From NCBI GenBank assembly GCA_937921835.1, contig CAKZVG010000639.1:1-7651 (forward strand): 7,651 nucleotides of DNA, read 5' to 3'. Positions 1 to 6,500 of this stretch are shown one piece after another; the stretch's first letter is position 1, and each line of letters begins with the position of its first letter. This DNA comes from an uncultured Bryobacteraceae bacterium. GTDB lineage: Bacteria; Acidobacteriota; Terriglobia; Bryobacterales; Bryobacteraceae. Made by a program: the position numbers and the translations under genes. A model generated the notes under the pieces. It saw only the letters and a list, made by a program, of their open reading frames with translations, was not told the DNA's origin and made no database searches.

Positions 1-85
1 GGAAGAGACGCCGGCGGGCGCGCCGGGCCTGAGTGTCCGGGTTGGCGGACGGCTGAGCAACACGGTCCCGCTGCCGGTCGAGTAG
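1..85 (+). CDS. 3' end of a large secreted protein, TIGR03437-like Ig-type C-terminal domain (partial)
   Basis: An open frame enters from the left edge (first full codon at 2) and stops at TAG 83-85, giving 27 residues that end in VRVGGRLSNTVPLPVE. The pattern P-AG-x-PG-x-V-x-VGG-x-x-SN-x-V-x-x-x-V is what I know from the end of the Solibacter/Bryobacter C-terminal domain (TIGR03437 type), a beta-sandwich at the end of large exported proteins in that group. The gene converges on the minus-strand VWA gene with 14 nt between the stop codons. A GC-only 5-bp hairpin (86-90 with 96-100) sits between them but has no U-run. The fragment is too short for certainty; the family call is recognition, not a search. 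Confidence 0.55.
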   Translation, partial: EETPAGAPGLSVRVGGRLSNTVPLPVE

Positions 86-99
86 GCGGCGCGCGGCCG

Positions 100-1032
100 C
101 TATTCGGCCACGTAGTAACCTTGGCGGACCCGCACCTGCGCCTTGGGATAACGGCGCCGGGCGGAGCCCGCCAACTCCACGCGCACGGCGCGGAAGGACC
201 CGGGCCGGGCATCCGCGGGCAGGCGGTAGTGCAGGCTGTAGCGGCTGCGGATGCGCTCCAGCATGTCGCGGAACGCGGCCCCCGCCTGCTCGGCCCTGGC
301 CACCTCGCCTCCGGTCCGCTCGGCCAGCACGAACACGTCGGCGGGGGTGAAATCCGGATTCGAGGCCTTCCCCGCGGGAGGCGGCGGAGGACGGTAGCCG
401 CGCCCGGTGACGATGGCGTTGAACACCACCGCCGAGCTCCAGAGGGCGCGCAACACCTCTTCGTCGGGGGTCTTGTAGCCCATGCTGTTGTTGTCGGTGA
501 GGATGAGGATGGCGCGCCGCGCGCGCGGGTCCGGCTGGCTGCGCGCGAACTGGCCGGCGGCCTCTAACACGGCCGCGTTGATCAGCGTCGCGCTGCCGAT
601 TTCTTCGTCCGGCTGGGCGGCCGAGAGCAACTCGCGCGCGATGGCGGCATGGTCGCGCGTGAAATCCGCCCGCAGTTTGGCCCGGCGCGCGAAAGCCATC
701 ACCGCCACCTGGTCTTCCGGACCAAGCTGCGCCAGCGCCGCCCTGGCTGCCGCCGCAACCTGCTCGACGTACTTCCGCATGCTGCCGCTCGCGTCGAGCA
801 GCAACAGCACCGCGGCCGGGTCCGCCGACCGGCCGAAATACTCGATCGCCCGCGGCGAACCTTCGTCGAGCACCTCGAAGTCCGCGCTCTCCAGGTTCTC
901 AACGATCCGGTTGCCTTCCACCACCTGAACGTCCAGGCGCACCACGGAAACGCCGGTGCGGAACAGCGGCGCCTCCTGCGCCAGGTGACAGCCCGCCAGA
1001 AGAAGGAAGCACGCCAGATCCATGACTGACAT
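100..1032 (-). CDS. VWFA-related acidobacterial protein (von Willebrand factor A domain), likely exported
   Basis: The product is 310 aa. A hydrophobic start (residues 6-14) ends in L-A-G-C at 12-15, a textbook lipobox, although the usual N-terminal basic residues are missing. Residues about 22-67 (FRTGV, then DVQV, then ESADFEVLDEG) match the N-terminal beta domain of the TIGR03436 family common in Acidobacteriota. The VWA domain spans about 73-265. MIDAS-type metal-site residues are visible as DASGS at 80-84, T149 and D180 in LILTDN, so metal-dependent ligand binding looks intact. A proline run lies at 214-219. The family is thought to bind proteins at the cell surface or periplasm; the ligand is unknown. 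Start choice is between ATG 1032 and ATG 1023, and neither has a clear ribosome binding site. The next upstream in-frame stop is near 1102 with no start codon between. The gene diverges from the MFS gene. Confidence 0.82.
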   Translation of the reverse strand: MSVMDLACFLLLAGCHLAQEAPLFRTGVSVVRLDVQVVEGNRIVENLESADFEVLDEGSPRAIEYFGRSADPAAVLLLLDASGSMRKYVEQVAAAARAALAQLGPEDQVAVMAFARRAKLRADFTRDHAAIARELLSAAQPDEEIGSATLINAAVLEAAGQFARSQPDPRARRAILILTDNNSMGYKTPDEEVLRALWSSAVVFNAIVTGRGYRPPPPPAGKASNPDFTPADVFVLAERTGGEVARAEQAGAAFRDMLERIRSRYSLHYRLPADARPGSFRAVRVELAGSARRRYPKAQVRVRQGYYVAE

Positions 1033-1096
1033 TATCGCCGCAGCCGGCCATCGGGCTCGCGCCGCGCGGCCCGTAGCCCGGCCGCGCCCGCCGTTG

Positions 1097-1105
1097 TGTT
1101 AAAGT
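1097..1105 (+). promoter_or_regulatory. Possible extended -10 promoter for the MFS-led operon
   Basis: TGTTAAAGT gives TG at 1097-1098 followed by TAAAGT at 1100-1105, a 4/6 match to TATAAT. It lies in the 109-bp divergent gap between the VWA and MFS genes and would start RNA near 1112, about 11 nt before the Shine-Dalgarno AAGGAG at 1123-1128. No good -35 is visible because the sequence upstream is almost pure GC. The same TGnTAnnnT shape occurs before nuoB and before the minus-strand RNA element. This is a low-confidence pattern call. Confidence 0.3.
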
Positions 1106-1141
1106 GAGTTTGGAATTTCCACAAGGAGCCCTTTCTTCTCC

Positions 1142-2428
1142 ATGGCCAAGAGATTCTACGGATGGTGGATTGTCTGCGCCTGCTTCCTGACGTTCGGGCT
1201 GTCCACGGGCTTTCCCTACTACAACATTGCGTTCTTCTTCGACTATTTCCGCGACGACCATAGCTGGCCCATCCAGTTCGTCACCCTGGGGGCGCCGATC
1301 GCCGTCCTGCTGACCATCTGGGCCGGTCCCGCCATTGTCCCGCGAGTCAGCCCGCGCCTGCTGATCGTGATCGGCACGGGCCTCACCTTCCTGGCCTTTC
1401 AATGGTTCGCGCGGGTGAGTTCGCAGTGGGAATACTACGGCGCCTGGTGTCTGTACATGCTGGGGTACTTTCTCTCCGGACCCATCCCGCACCAGATCAT
1501 CATTTCCAACTGGTTTAAGGAAAAGCGCGGCCGGGCCATGGGGATCACCTACGTCGGGGTGGCGGTGGTGGGCTCCTTCGGCAACAAACTCGGGCCCTAC
1601 CTGGCCGCGCGCATGCACTATACGGAAGCCCTCTCGATCATGGGTTTCCTGCTGCTGCTGGCCTGGCCGCTGGCGATCTTCGTGATGCGGGACAAGCCAC
1701 AGGACAAGGGACAATACCCGGACGGCAAGGACAGCGCCGAGGCGGTGAGGGCAGCCACGGCGCAGATCACCGCGCCGCCGAAAAGCTTCGGCTTCCTGCT
1801 GAGGAAGGCTCCGTTCTGGTACCTGCTGTTCGGCAGCGCGTTCTCGATCGGTTCGATTGCCGCCGTCAACTTCCACATGAAGTTCGTATTCGAATCGCAG
1901 GGCTTCGTCGAACAGGCGGCCCGGGACCGCATCTGGAGCACGGCATCCTTCTGGGTGCTGTGGGCGAGCATCGGCGGACGGCTGCTGGCGGGTTTCCTGG
2001 CCGACAAGCTGCCGCGCAAGTACGTCATGCTGGCGACGTACCTGGTGGTCGCGGCGGCCATCCCCAGCCTGTTCCTGGTCAAGCCGGAACAGAGCGGCTT
2101 CGTGTACCTGTTCGCGCTGGTCTTCGGGTTCGCGATGGGCGCCGATTACATGCTGATCCCGCTGATGGCGGCGGACCAGTTCGGACTCACGACCTTGGCC
2201 CGGGCGATGTCGGCCATCCTGCCCACCGACACGATTGCCCAGTTCTGGTTCCCGAACTTCGTTGCCCGCCTGCGGGATTTCCTGGGTGGCGACTACCACC
2301 TGGCGATGATGGCAGTGTTCGGAACGGCGTTTCTTGGCGCCATGGCCATCGCCCTGCTGCCCAAGCACGGAATAAGGGATGAGGAACTTCAACTTTCGCA
2401 CGCTCAACGAGCTCCGTCAAAAGAGTGA
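1142..2428 (+). CDS. Major facilitator superfamily transporter (OFA/monocarboxylate-type)
   Basis: The product is a 428-aa inner-membrane protein with about 12 hydrophobic segments: roughly 8-30, 46-66, 72-91, 98-120, 134-156, 163-182, then a polar loop 183-222, then 224-246, 266-288, 294-313, 318-341 and 387-407, with a weaker eleventh at 352-375. The MFS motif A of the second half is clear at 279-293 (GRLLAGFLADKLPRK). The sequence NWFKEKRGRAMG at 123-134 resembles the TM4-TM5 region of oxalate/formate and monocarboxylate (OFA/MCT) transporters, so an organic acid is a plausible cargo, but the substrate cannot be read from sequence. AAGGAG at 1123-1128 is 13 nt before ATG 1142, longer than ideal; no better start exists. 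The 3' end overlaps the flavin oxidoreductase gene by 50 nt, which suggests a shared transcript and linked function. Confidence 0.88.
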   Translation: MAKRFYGWWIVCACFLTFGLSTGFPYYNIAFFFDYFRDDHSWPIQFVTLGAPIAVLLTIWAGPAIVPRVSPRLLIVIGTGLTFLAFQWFARVSSQWEYYGAWCLYMLGYFLSGPIPHQIIISNWFKEKRGRAMGITYVGVAVVGSFGNKLGPYLAARMHYTEALSIMGFLLLLAWPLAIFVMRDKPQDKGQYPDGKDSAEAVRAATAQITAPPKSFGFLLRKAPFWYLLFGSAFSIGSIAAVNFHMKFVFESQGFVEQAARDRIWSTASFWVLWASIGGRLLAGFLADKLPRKYVMLATYLVVAAAIPSLFLVKPEQSGFVYLFALVFGFAMGADYMLIPLMAADQFGLTTLARAMSAILPTDTIAQFWFPNFVARLRDFLGGDYHLAMMAVFGTAFLGAMAIALLPKHGIRDEELQLSHAQRAPSKE

Positions 2429-3821
2429 GGAACTGGGAGCGGCGCACGTACTCTTTGAAGAGGATCGCGACAGGATCCGGTCGGCGCTGGCGCGAAAAGT
2501 CCGCGCCGGGGGCGTCACGCTCGGCAACTCACTGGCGATCCATCCCATGGAAGGATGCGACGCCGAACCCGACGGTCGGCCGGGCGAGTTGACTTGGCGC
2601 CGCTATGAGCGGTTCGCCCGCGGCGGCGCGAAGCTGGTCTGGTTTGAGGCGACAGCGGTCTGCGAAGAAGGCCGCGCCAACCCCCGCCAGATCTGGATTC
2701 GCCCCGGGAACGTGGACGATTTCGCGCGCTTGCATGAGCGCATGGAGCGGCTCCACCGGGAGCGGTGGGGAACCTCGGACGACCTGCTGATCCCGCTGCA
2801 ACTCACGCACTCGGGCCGCTACAGCCAGCCGCGGCGGATCATCCCCGTACACAATCCGGCGGTTGACCGGAAGACGGGCGTTCCGGACGATTACCCCATC
2901 CTCAGCGACGGCGAACTCGAGCGCCTGGAGGATGTCTACCTTGAGGCCGCCCGGCTGGGCTTCCAGGCCGGCTTCCGCGCCTTTGACCTCAAGGTGACGC
3001 ATGGCTACCTGTTGAGCGAACTGATCGGCGCCAAGACCCGCCCAGGGCGCTACGGCGGGCCGCTTGAAAACCGCACACGTTTCATCAGGAATGTTTTGGG
3101 GAAGCTGCGCGCCGAGTTCGGCTCGCGCGTCACCTACTGCATGCGGCTGGGGGTTTACGAGGGCGTGCCCTACGTCCGCCGCGAGCCGGACGGCGCCGGC
3201 GAGCCGCTGCCCTATCCGTTGCCCTACCGCTGGGGTTTCGGGGTCGACGAAAACGATCCGCTGCGCCCCGACCTCGGCGAGGTCAAGCAGGCCATCCAAT
3301 GGTTTCAGGATTGGGGCGTGGAACTGCTGAACGTCTCCATGGGCTGCCCGTACTTCAATCCCCACATCGGGCGCCCGTTCGAGAAGCCCGACGAGGGCAA
3401 TTACGAGCAGCCGGAACACCCCCTGCTCGGCGTCGACCGCCACTTCCGCGTGGCCGGCGAGTTGCAGCGCGCCTTCCCCGGCCTGCCCATGGTGGGCACC
3501 GGCTATAGCTGGCTCCAGAAGTACTCGATCAACGCCGCCGCCAGGAATATCGAGGATGGCAACATCCGGATCGCCGGCATGGGGCGCAACGCGCTGGCCT
3601 ATCCCGACTTCGCCGCCGACGCCCTGGAGAAGGGCGAACTGGACGAACTGCGCGTCTGCAAAACGCTCACCTATTGCACCTTCCTCATGCGGCAGAAGAA
3701 CCATCCGTTGGGACAGTTTCCCACCGGCTGCCCTCCGTTCGACAAGCTGGTTTACGGCCCCATCATGAAGGAAGCGCGCGAGGCGAAACGGCGCGCGGAG
3801 GCGGGGGCCAGGCAGGAATGA
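2379..3821 (+). CDS. NADH:flavin oxidoreductase, old yellow enzyme / 2,4-dienoyl-CoA reductase type
   Basis: The product is a 480-aa cytosolic FMN TIM-barrel protein. Visible family signatures are NSLAIHPMEGCD (50-61), QLTHSGRYSQP (141-151, the QLxHxGR segment), THGYLLSEL then RYGGPLENRTRF (207-235, the HGYLL...YGGSxENRxRF signature) and the phosphate-binding end GMGRNALAYPDFAADAL (400-416). Such enzymes use NAD(P)H to reduce activated C=C bonds. The length exceeds a single-barrel OYE (about 350-370 aa) but lacks the second flavin domain of full dienoyl-CoA reductases (about 670 aa). In the region where those carry a CxxCNxxC...C iron-sulfur site, this protein has C427, C433 and C451, so a standard 4Fe-4S site is not obvious. 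ATG 2379 is fixed by an in-frame TAA at 2373-2375. AAGGG directly abuts the ATG, so translational coupling to the MFS gene is likely. The substrate is unknown. Confidence 0.87.
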   Translation: MRNFNFRTLNELRQKSEELGAAHVLFEEDRDRIRSALARKVRAGGVTLGNSLAIHPMEGCDAEPDGRPGELTWRRYERFARGGAKLVWFEATAVCEEGRANPRQIWIRPGNVDDFARLHERMERLHRERWGTSDDLLIPLQLTHSGRYSQPRRIIPVHNPAVDRKTGVPDDYPILSDGELERLEDVYLEAARLGFQAGFRAFDLKVTHGYLLSELIGAKTRPGRYGGPLENRTRFIRNVLGKLRAEFGSRVTYCMRLGVYEGVPYVRREPDGAGEPLPYPLPYRWGFGVDENDPLRPDLGEVKQAIQWFQDWGVELLNVSMGCPYFNPHIGRPFEKPDEGNYEQPEHPLLGVDRHFRVAGELQRAFPGLPMVGTGYSWLQKYSINAAARNIEDGNIRIAGMGRNALAYPDFAADALEKGELDELRVCKTLTYCTFLMRQKNHPLGQFPTGCPPFDKLVYGPIMKEAREAKRRAEAGARQE

Positions 3822-4468
3822 CCGCGCGGCTGACGCTGGCGTTGCTTTTGGCCGCCGCGCCCGGGCTGCCGCAATCGCTCTCGGCGGGCATCAAGGCCGG
3901 CGTGCCGCTGACCGACGCCTTCGATACCGTCTCGGACCTCGCCAACCGGCGCTACTTCGAGAACCGCAAACGCTACACGCTGGGCCCCATGGCGGAGTTG
4001 CGGCTGCCCTTCGGGCTGGGCATCGAGTTCAACGCCCTCTACAAGCGCCTCAACTACCGCTCGGTCACCGGGCCGGACACCCACGGCACGGTGACCGCGG
4101 AAACCAAGGGCACTTCCTGGGAGTTCCCGCTGCTGATGAAACTGCGCTCGCCCGGCTTGCTGGTGAGGCCCTACGCCGCCGGTGGCGTCAACTTCCGCAC
4201 GCTCAGCGGTCTGAAGCAGTTCGTCACCGCCGACGTGCCGGGTGCGGTGGGAGCGCGCACTGAGCGGCGCGACACGCCCGAGGAGCTGCGGGAGAAGTTC
4301 ACCAAGGGGGTGGTGGGCGCGGGCGGCCTGGAGGTGCAGGCGCCTTTTGTCCGCATCGCGCCCGAACTGCGCTTCACGCGCTGGGTGGAGCGCAGCTTCC
4401 GGGACGCCCTGAACATCTTCCGGTCCAGCCAGAATCAGTTCGAGGTCCTGGTCGGGCTGAGCTTTTGA
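3818..4468 (+). CDS. Small outer-membrane beta-barrel protein
   Basis: The product is 216 aa. A signal peptide is evident: R4, a hydrophobic core at 5-14 and a likely cut near residue 20 (LPQS|LSAG). The rest alternates polar and hydrophobic residues in short strands separated by charged loops, for example [20 protein letters not shown] (55-74), FPLLMKLR (103-110) and [11 protein letters not shown] (116-126). It ends in FEVLVGLSF with a terminal phenylalanine, the usual C-terminal signal for insertion by the BAM complex. The size suggests 8-10 strands, as in OmpA/PorT-like barrels. ATG 3818 overlaps the upstream stop as ATGA (3818-3821) and is preceded by GGCAGGA. An in-frame upstream extension lies wholly inside the oxidoreductase gene and lacks export features, so I reject it. 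It could supply outer-membrane passage or a structural role for the same operon; no specific function is visible. Confidence 0.75.
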   Translation: MTARLTLALLLAAAPGLPQSLSAGIKAGVPLTDAFDTVSDLANRRYFENRKRYTLGPMAELRLPFGLGIEFNALYKRLNYRSVTGPDTHGTVTAETKGTSWEFPLLMKLRSPGLLVRPYAAGGVNFRTLSGLKQFVTADVPGAVGARTERRDTPEELREKFTKGVVGAGGLEVQAPFVRIAPELRFTRWVERSFRDALNIFRSSQNQFEVLVGLSF

Positions 4469-4524
4469 AGCGCGAAAACGGGGGCCCGCCGCAGCCTTCG
4501 GGGTTCCGGTCCGCCGGGCGGGGG

Positions 4525-4533
4525 GTGCTAGAA
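4525..4533 (+). promoter_or_regulatory. Extended -10 promoter candidate for nuoB
   Basis: TGCTAGAAT has TG at 4525-4526 and TAGAAT at 4528-4533 (5/6 to TATAAT). RNA would begin near 4540, leaving a short leader of about 18 nt that includes the Shine-Dalgarno CGGAG at 4544-4548, 9 nt before ATG 4558. There is no convincing -35, as fits an extended -10 promoter. It lies 57 nt after the barrel gene's stop, so nuoB-pgeF may be a separate transcription unit. Confidence 0.45.
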
Positions 4534-4557
4534 TGGGAGTTCCGCGGAGCGACTCGG

Positions 4558-5142
<585 letters not shown>

Positions 5143-5144
5143 GG

Positions 5145-5816
5145 TTGCTGTTTTTCAAGAACGCACAACAGCTTTACCAGGTGGCGCCGCTCGAGGAACT
5201 CGGCTGGCTGGAGCACGCCTTCGGCACGCGCCACGCCGGTCCGGAGGCGGCCGGATTGGTAACCGTCCAACAGATCCACTCGGCCCGCGTGGCGGTGGCC
5301 GATGGCCGCCAGGGAAAGATCGGGGAGGCCGACGCCTTGATTGCGCGTTTGCCCGGCGCCCGGGTCGGGGTCCGCACCGCCGATTGCCTGCCGATTCTGC
5401 TGGCCGATGAACGGCTGCGCGCGGTAGCCGCGGTCCACGCCGGCTGGCGCGGCACGATTGGCGGGATCGCCCAGCGGGCCGTGGCGGCGTTGGCGGAAGC
5501 CTTCGGAAGCCGCCCGGAGGACCTGCACGCGGCCATCGGTCCGGGCATCGGGAGTTGCTGTTTCGAGGTGGGGCCGGAAGTCGCCGGGCAGTTCACCACG
5601 CTGTTTCCTGAGCGCAGGGACCTGAACCGGCGCACCCGGCTGGACCTGGCGGAAGCCAACCGCAGGCAACTGGTCGCGGCCGGGGTGCTTCCGGCGCGCA
5701 TCTATTGCGGCGCGCCATGTACGGTTTGCATGGCGGAGGACTTCCACTCCTGGCGGCGGGACCGGGACAAGGCGGGAAGGATGCTTTCCGTGGCGGGAAT
5801 CCGGGCGCAATCGTGA
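5145..5816 (+). CDS. pgeF: Peptidoglycan editing factor PgeF / polyphenol oxidase (laccase-domain, YfiH family)
   Basis: The product is 223 aa, close to the usual 240-280. The family (DUF152/Cu-oxidase_4, related to mammalian LACC1) has a zinc-centred active site. E. coli YfiH removes UDP-MurNAc-L-Ser by-products, and homologues act on purine nucleosides. The metal triad is visible: H45 in QQIHSARV, C81 in TADCLPILLAD and H98 in AAVHAGWRG. Further family blocks are AAIGPGIGSCCFEVGPEV (129-146) and, at the end, YCGAPCTVCMAEDFHSWRRD with GRMLSVAGI. No ATG or GTG is available in frame; TTG 5145 lies 2 nt after the nuoB stop with only GGCTAGGG before it, so coupling to nuoB translation is likely. 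The gene converges on the DksA-like gene. The exact substrate is inference from the family. Confidence 0.93.
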   Translation: MLFFKNAQQLYQVAPLEELGWLEHAFGTRHAGPEAAGLVTVQQIHSARVAVADGRQGKIGEADALIARLPGARVGVRTADCLPILLADERLRAVAAVHAGWRGTIGGIAQRAVAALAEAFGSRPEDLHAAIGPGIGSCCFEVGPEVAGQFTTLFPERRDLNRRTRLDLAEANRRQLVAAGVLPARIYCGAPCTVCMAEDFHSWRRDRDKAGRMLSVAGIRAQS

Positions 5817-5821
5817 CGCCC

Positions 5822-5862
5822 AAAAAACACGCGAGGCGCGGGATGGAAACCCGCGCCTCGTG
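5822..5862 (-). terminator. Intrinsic terminator of the DksA-like gene (minus strand)
   Basis: A perfect 11-bp stem (5832-5842 with 5850-5860, arms CGAGGCGCGGG and CCCGCGCCTCG) encloses the 7-nt loop 5843-5849. A G-U pair and a C-G pair extend it to 13 bp (5830-5862). On the minus strand it is followed by CGTG-type sequence and six T residues (A6 at 5822-5827 on the plus strand), so it is a full intrinsic terminator for the gene ending at 5882. On the plus strand no U-run follows, so it would serve pgeF poorly, although the hairpin could protect its 3' end. Confidence 0.88.
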
Positions 5863-5881
5863 GAACCAACTGAATCCGGGG

Positions 5882-6265
5882 TCAGGCTGCGTTGACCAGC
5901 AACTCCTCGAGCGTCTCGGTGCCTTCTTCCTGGTTGCGGTCGGCGATCTCCTGGCACTGTATGCAGAGCGGCGTCCAAGGGACCGCATTCAGCCGTTTGA
6001 GGCTGATTTCCTCTTCGCAGTGCAGACATACGCCGTAGGATCCGTCATTGATCCGCTGCAACGCCGCGCGCACGTTGCGCAGCAGGTGCGATTCGCGGTC
6101 CAGATTACGGATCGCGAGTTCACGCTCGGCCGCGTTCTGCACTTCGTCCAGGGCGTCGGGGCTTTTCTCGATGGTGATTCCTTCGCGCTTCCGGACCACC
6201 TTCGCGAGTTCCGCGTACTTGGCCTCGAGCACTGCCTTGAATTTTGCTAGATCGGTCTTCGTCAT
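5882..6265 (-). CDS. DksA/TraR-family C4 zinc-finger regulator
   Basis: The product is 127 aa. Members bind in the secondary channel of RNA polymerase and tune transcription, often with ppGpp. The C4 zinc finger is intact: C80-x2-C83 (CLHC) then x17 to C101-x2-C104 (CIQC). A helical hairpin spans about 5-75, and its second helix contains RELAIRNLDRES, which lines up without gaps with ELRNRDRE of E. coli DksA. At the coil tip E. coli has D71-x-x-D74-x-A76; here it is D37-A-L-D40-E-V42, so both aspartates are kept but alanine is replaced by valine. The start ATG 6265 is chosen because AAGGGAG (6280-6274) lies 8 nt upstream; a 22-codon extension from GTG 6331 lacks this and adds nothing conserved. 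The gene has a strong terminator downstream and a structured RNA element upstream. Confidence 0.9.
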   Translation of the reverse strand: MTKTDLAKFKAVLEAKYAELAKVVRKREGITIEKSPDALDEVQNAAERELAIRNLDRESHLLRNVRAALQRINDGSYGVCLHCEEEISLKRLNAVPWTPLCIQCQEIADRNQEEGTETLEELLVNAA

Positions 6266-6273
6266 GTCCTGTA

Positions 6274-6280
6274 CTCCCTT
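6274..6280 (-). promoter_or_regulatory. Ribosome binding site fixing the DksA-like start
   Basis: AAGGGAG on the minus strand, read 6280 to 6274, is 8 nt before ATG 6265. It is among the clearest Shine-Dalgarno sequences in the window and settles the choice of the 127-residue product over the longer GTG-started frame. Confidence 0.8.
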
Positions 6281-6370
6281 CTTGCTCGTTTCAAGCCTCC
6301 GGAGTTCCCGGTGGGCTCTGATGTTCGTCACGGCTTCCCGCTCGGACTTCTAATAGACGTCAGCCTCGGC

Positions 6371-6401
6371 AAAAAGTTCCAGGAATCGGTTCCCGGATCT
6401 T
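6371..6401 (-). terminator. Intrinsic terminator-like hairpin inside the DksA-gene leader
   Basis: On the minus strand UCCGGGAA (6397-6390) pairs with UUCCUGGA (6385-6378) over 8 bp including one G-U, closed by the tetraloop CCGA. After an A-A mismatch, AAG (6401-6399) can pair into CUU (6376-6374). The hairpin ends in five U residues (6375-6371). This is a complete rho-independent terminator, placed about 106 nt before the DksA-like start codon and in the same orientation. It either ends a small RNA or acts as an attenuator. Confidence 0.7.
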
Positions 6402-6486
6402 ACTATCAGAGGCTTAGAAAATGTGACCTCCGGGGGCGAAGCCGGTTGAGCCACGCTCCCTTGCGGGGAAAGCCACCCTCTGTATC
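6371..6486 (-). ncRNA. Candidate structured leader or small RNA upstream of the DksA-like gene (unknown class)
   Basis: From the predicted start near 6486 the minus strand folds, by hand, into a closed three-way junction. P1 pairs CAGAGG (6482-6477) with CCUCUG (6412-6407) and can add two pairs beyond a bulged A. P2 pairs GCU (6473-6471) with AGC (6457-6455) and CCC (6468-6466) with GGG (6460-6458), with loop CGCAA. P3 pairs GUGG (6454-6451) with UCAC (6426-6423), CU with AG, and CCGG (6445-6442) with CCGG (6433-6430). A single-stranded UUUUCUAAG joins P3 to P1. The terminator hairpin follows within 10 nt. The bases in P3 at 6434-6429 can instead pair with 6397-6392, the 5' half of the terminator. 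I see no conserved core of TPP, cobalamin, SAM, c-di-GMP, FMN, lysine, 6S, SRP or tmRNA. It may be a cis attenuator or a free small RNA of about 115 nt. Confidence 0.45.
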
Positions 6487-6491
6487 AAAAG

Positions 6492-6500
6492 ATCATACCA
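6492..6500 (-). promoter_or_regulatory. Extended -10 promoter of the leader RNA / DksA-like gene
   Basis: The minus strand reads TGGTATGAT from 6500 to 6492: TG, one base, then TATGAT (5/6 to TATAAT). RNA would start at about 6486-6485, exactly where the P1 stem of the folded RNA begins. No TTGACA-like -35 exists at 16-18 nt. TTTGGACCACAAA, a partial dyad at 6526-6514, overlaps the -35 position and could be an operator. Confidence 0.5.

Noticed and set aside
86..100. GCGGC/GCCGC hairpin between the convergent stops as a terminator
   Set aside because: It has only five pairs and no U-run on either strand; such hairpins are expected by chance in GC-rich sequence.
899..2407. A 502-codon open frame on the minus strand opposite the MFS gene
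   Set aside because: It is rich in R, G, Q, H and E with no domain signature, and mirrors a high-GC coding strand; the MFS protein on the other strand has clear membrane segments and motif A.
2529..3704. A 391-codon minus-strand frame opposite the oxidoreductase gene
   Set aside because: It is a low-information shadow of the OYE gene, whose motifs are unmistakable on the plus strand.
3674..3817. N-terminal extension of the barrel protein
   Set aside because: The extra 48 residues lie inside the oxidoreductase gene, are basic and unlike a signal peptide; ATG 3818 gives a clean signal sequence and a ribosome binding site.
4471..4524. Terminator between the barrel gene and nuoB
   Set aside because: CCCGCC and GGCGGG arms are far apart with competing GC pairings and no U-run; I cannot support a specific structure.
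6266..6331. Longer DksA-like start at GTG 6331
   Set aside because: It adds 22 basic residues without family similarity, has no ribosome binding site, and the internal ATG 6265 has AAGGGAG at 8 nt.
6371..6486. 6S RNA, SRP RNA, tmRNA or a known riboswitch class
   Set aside because: There is no long bubble-containing rod (6S), no GGAAGGAAGCAGCC-type SRP loop, no tRNA-like ends (tmRNA), and none of the riboswitch cores I can recall.
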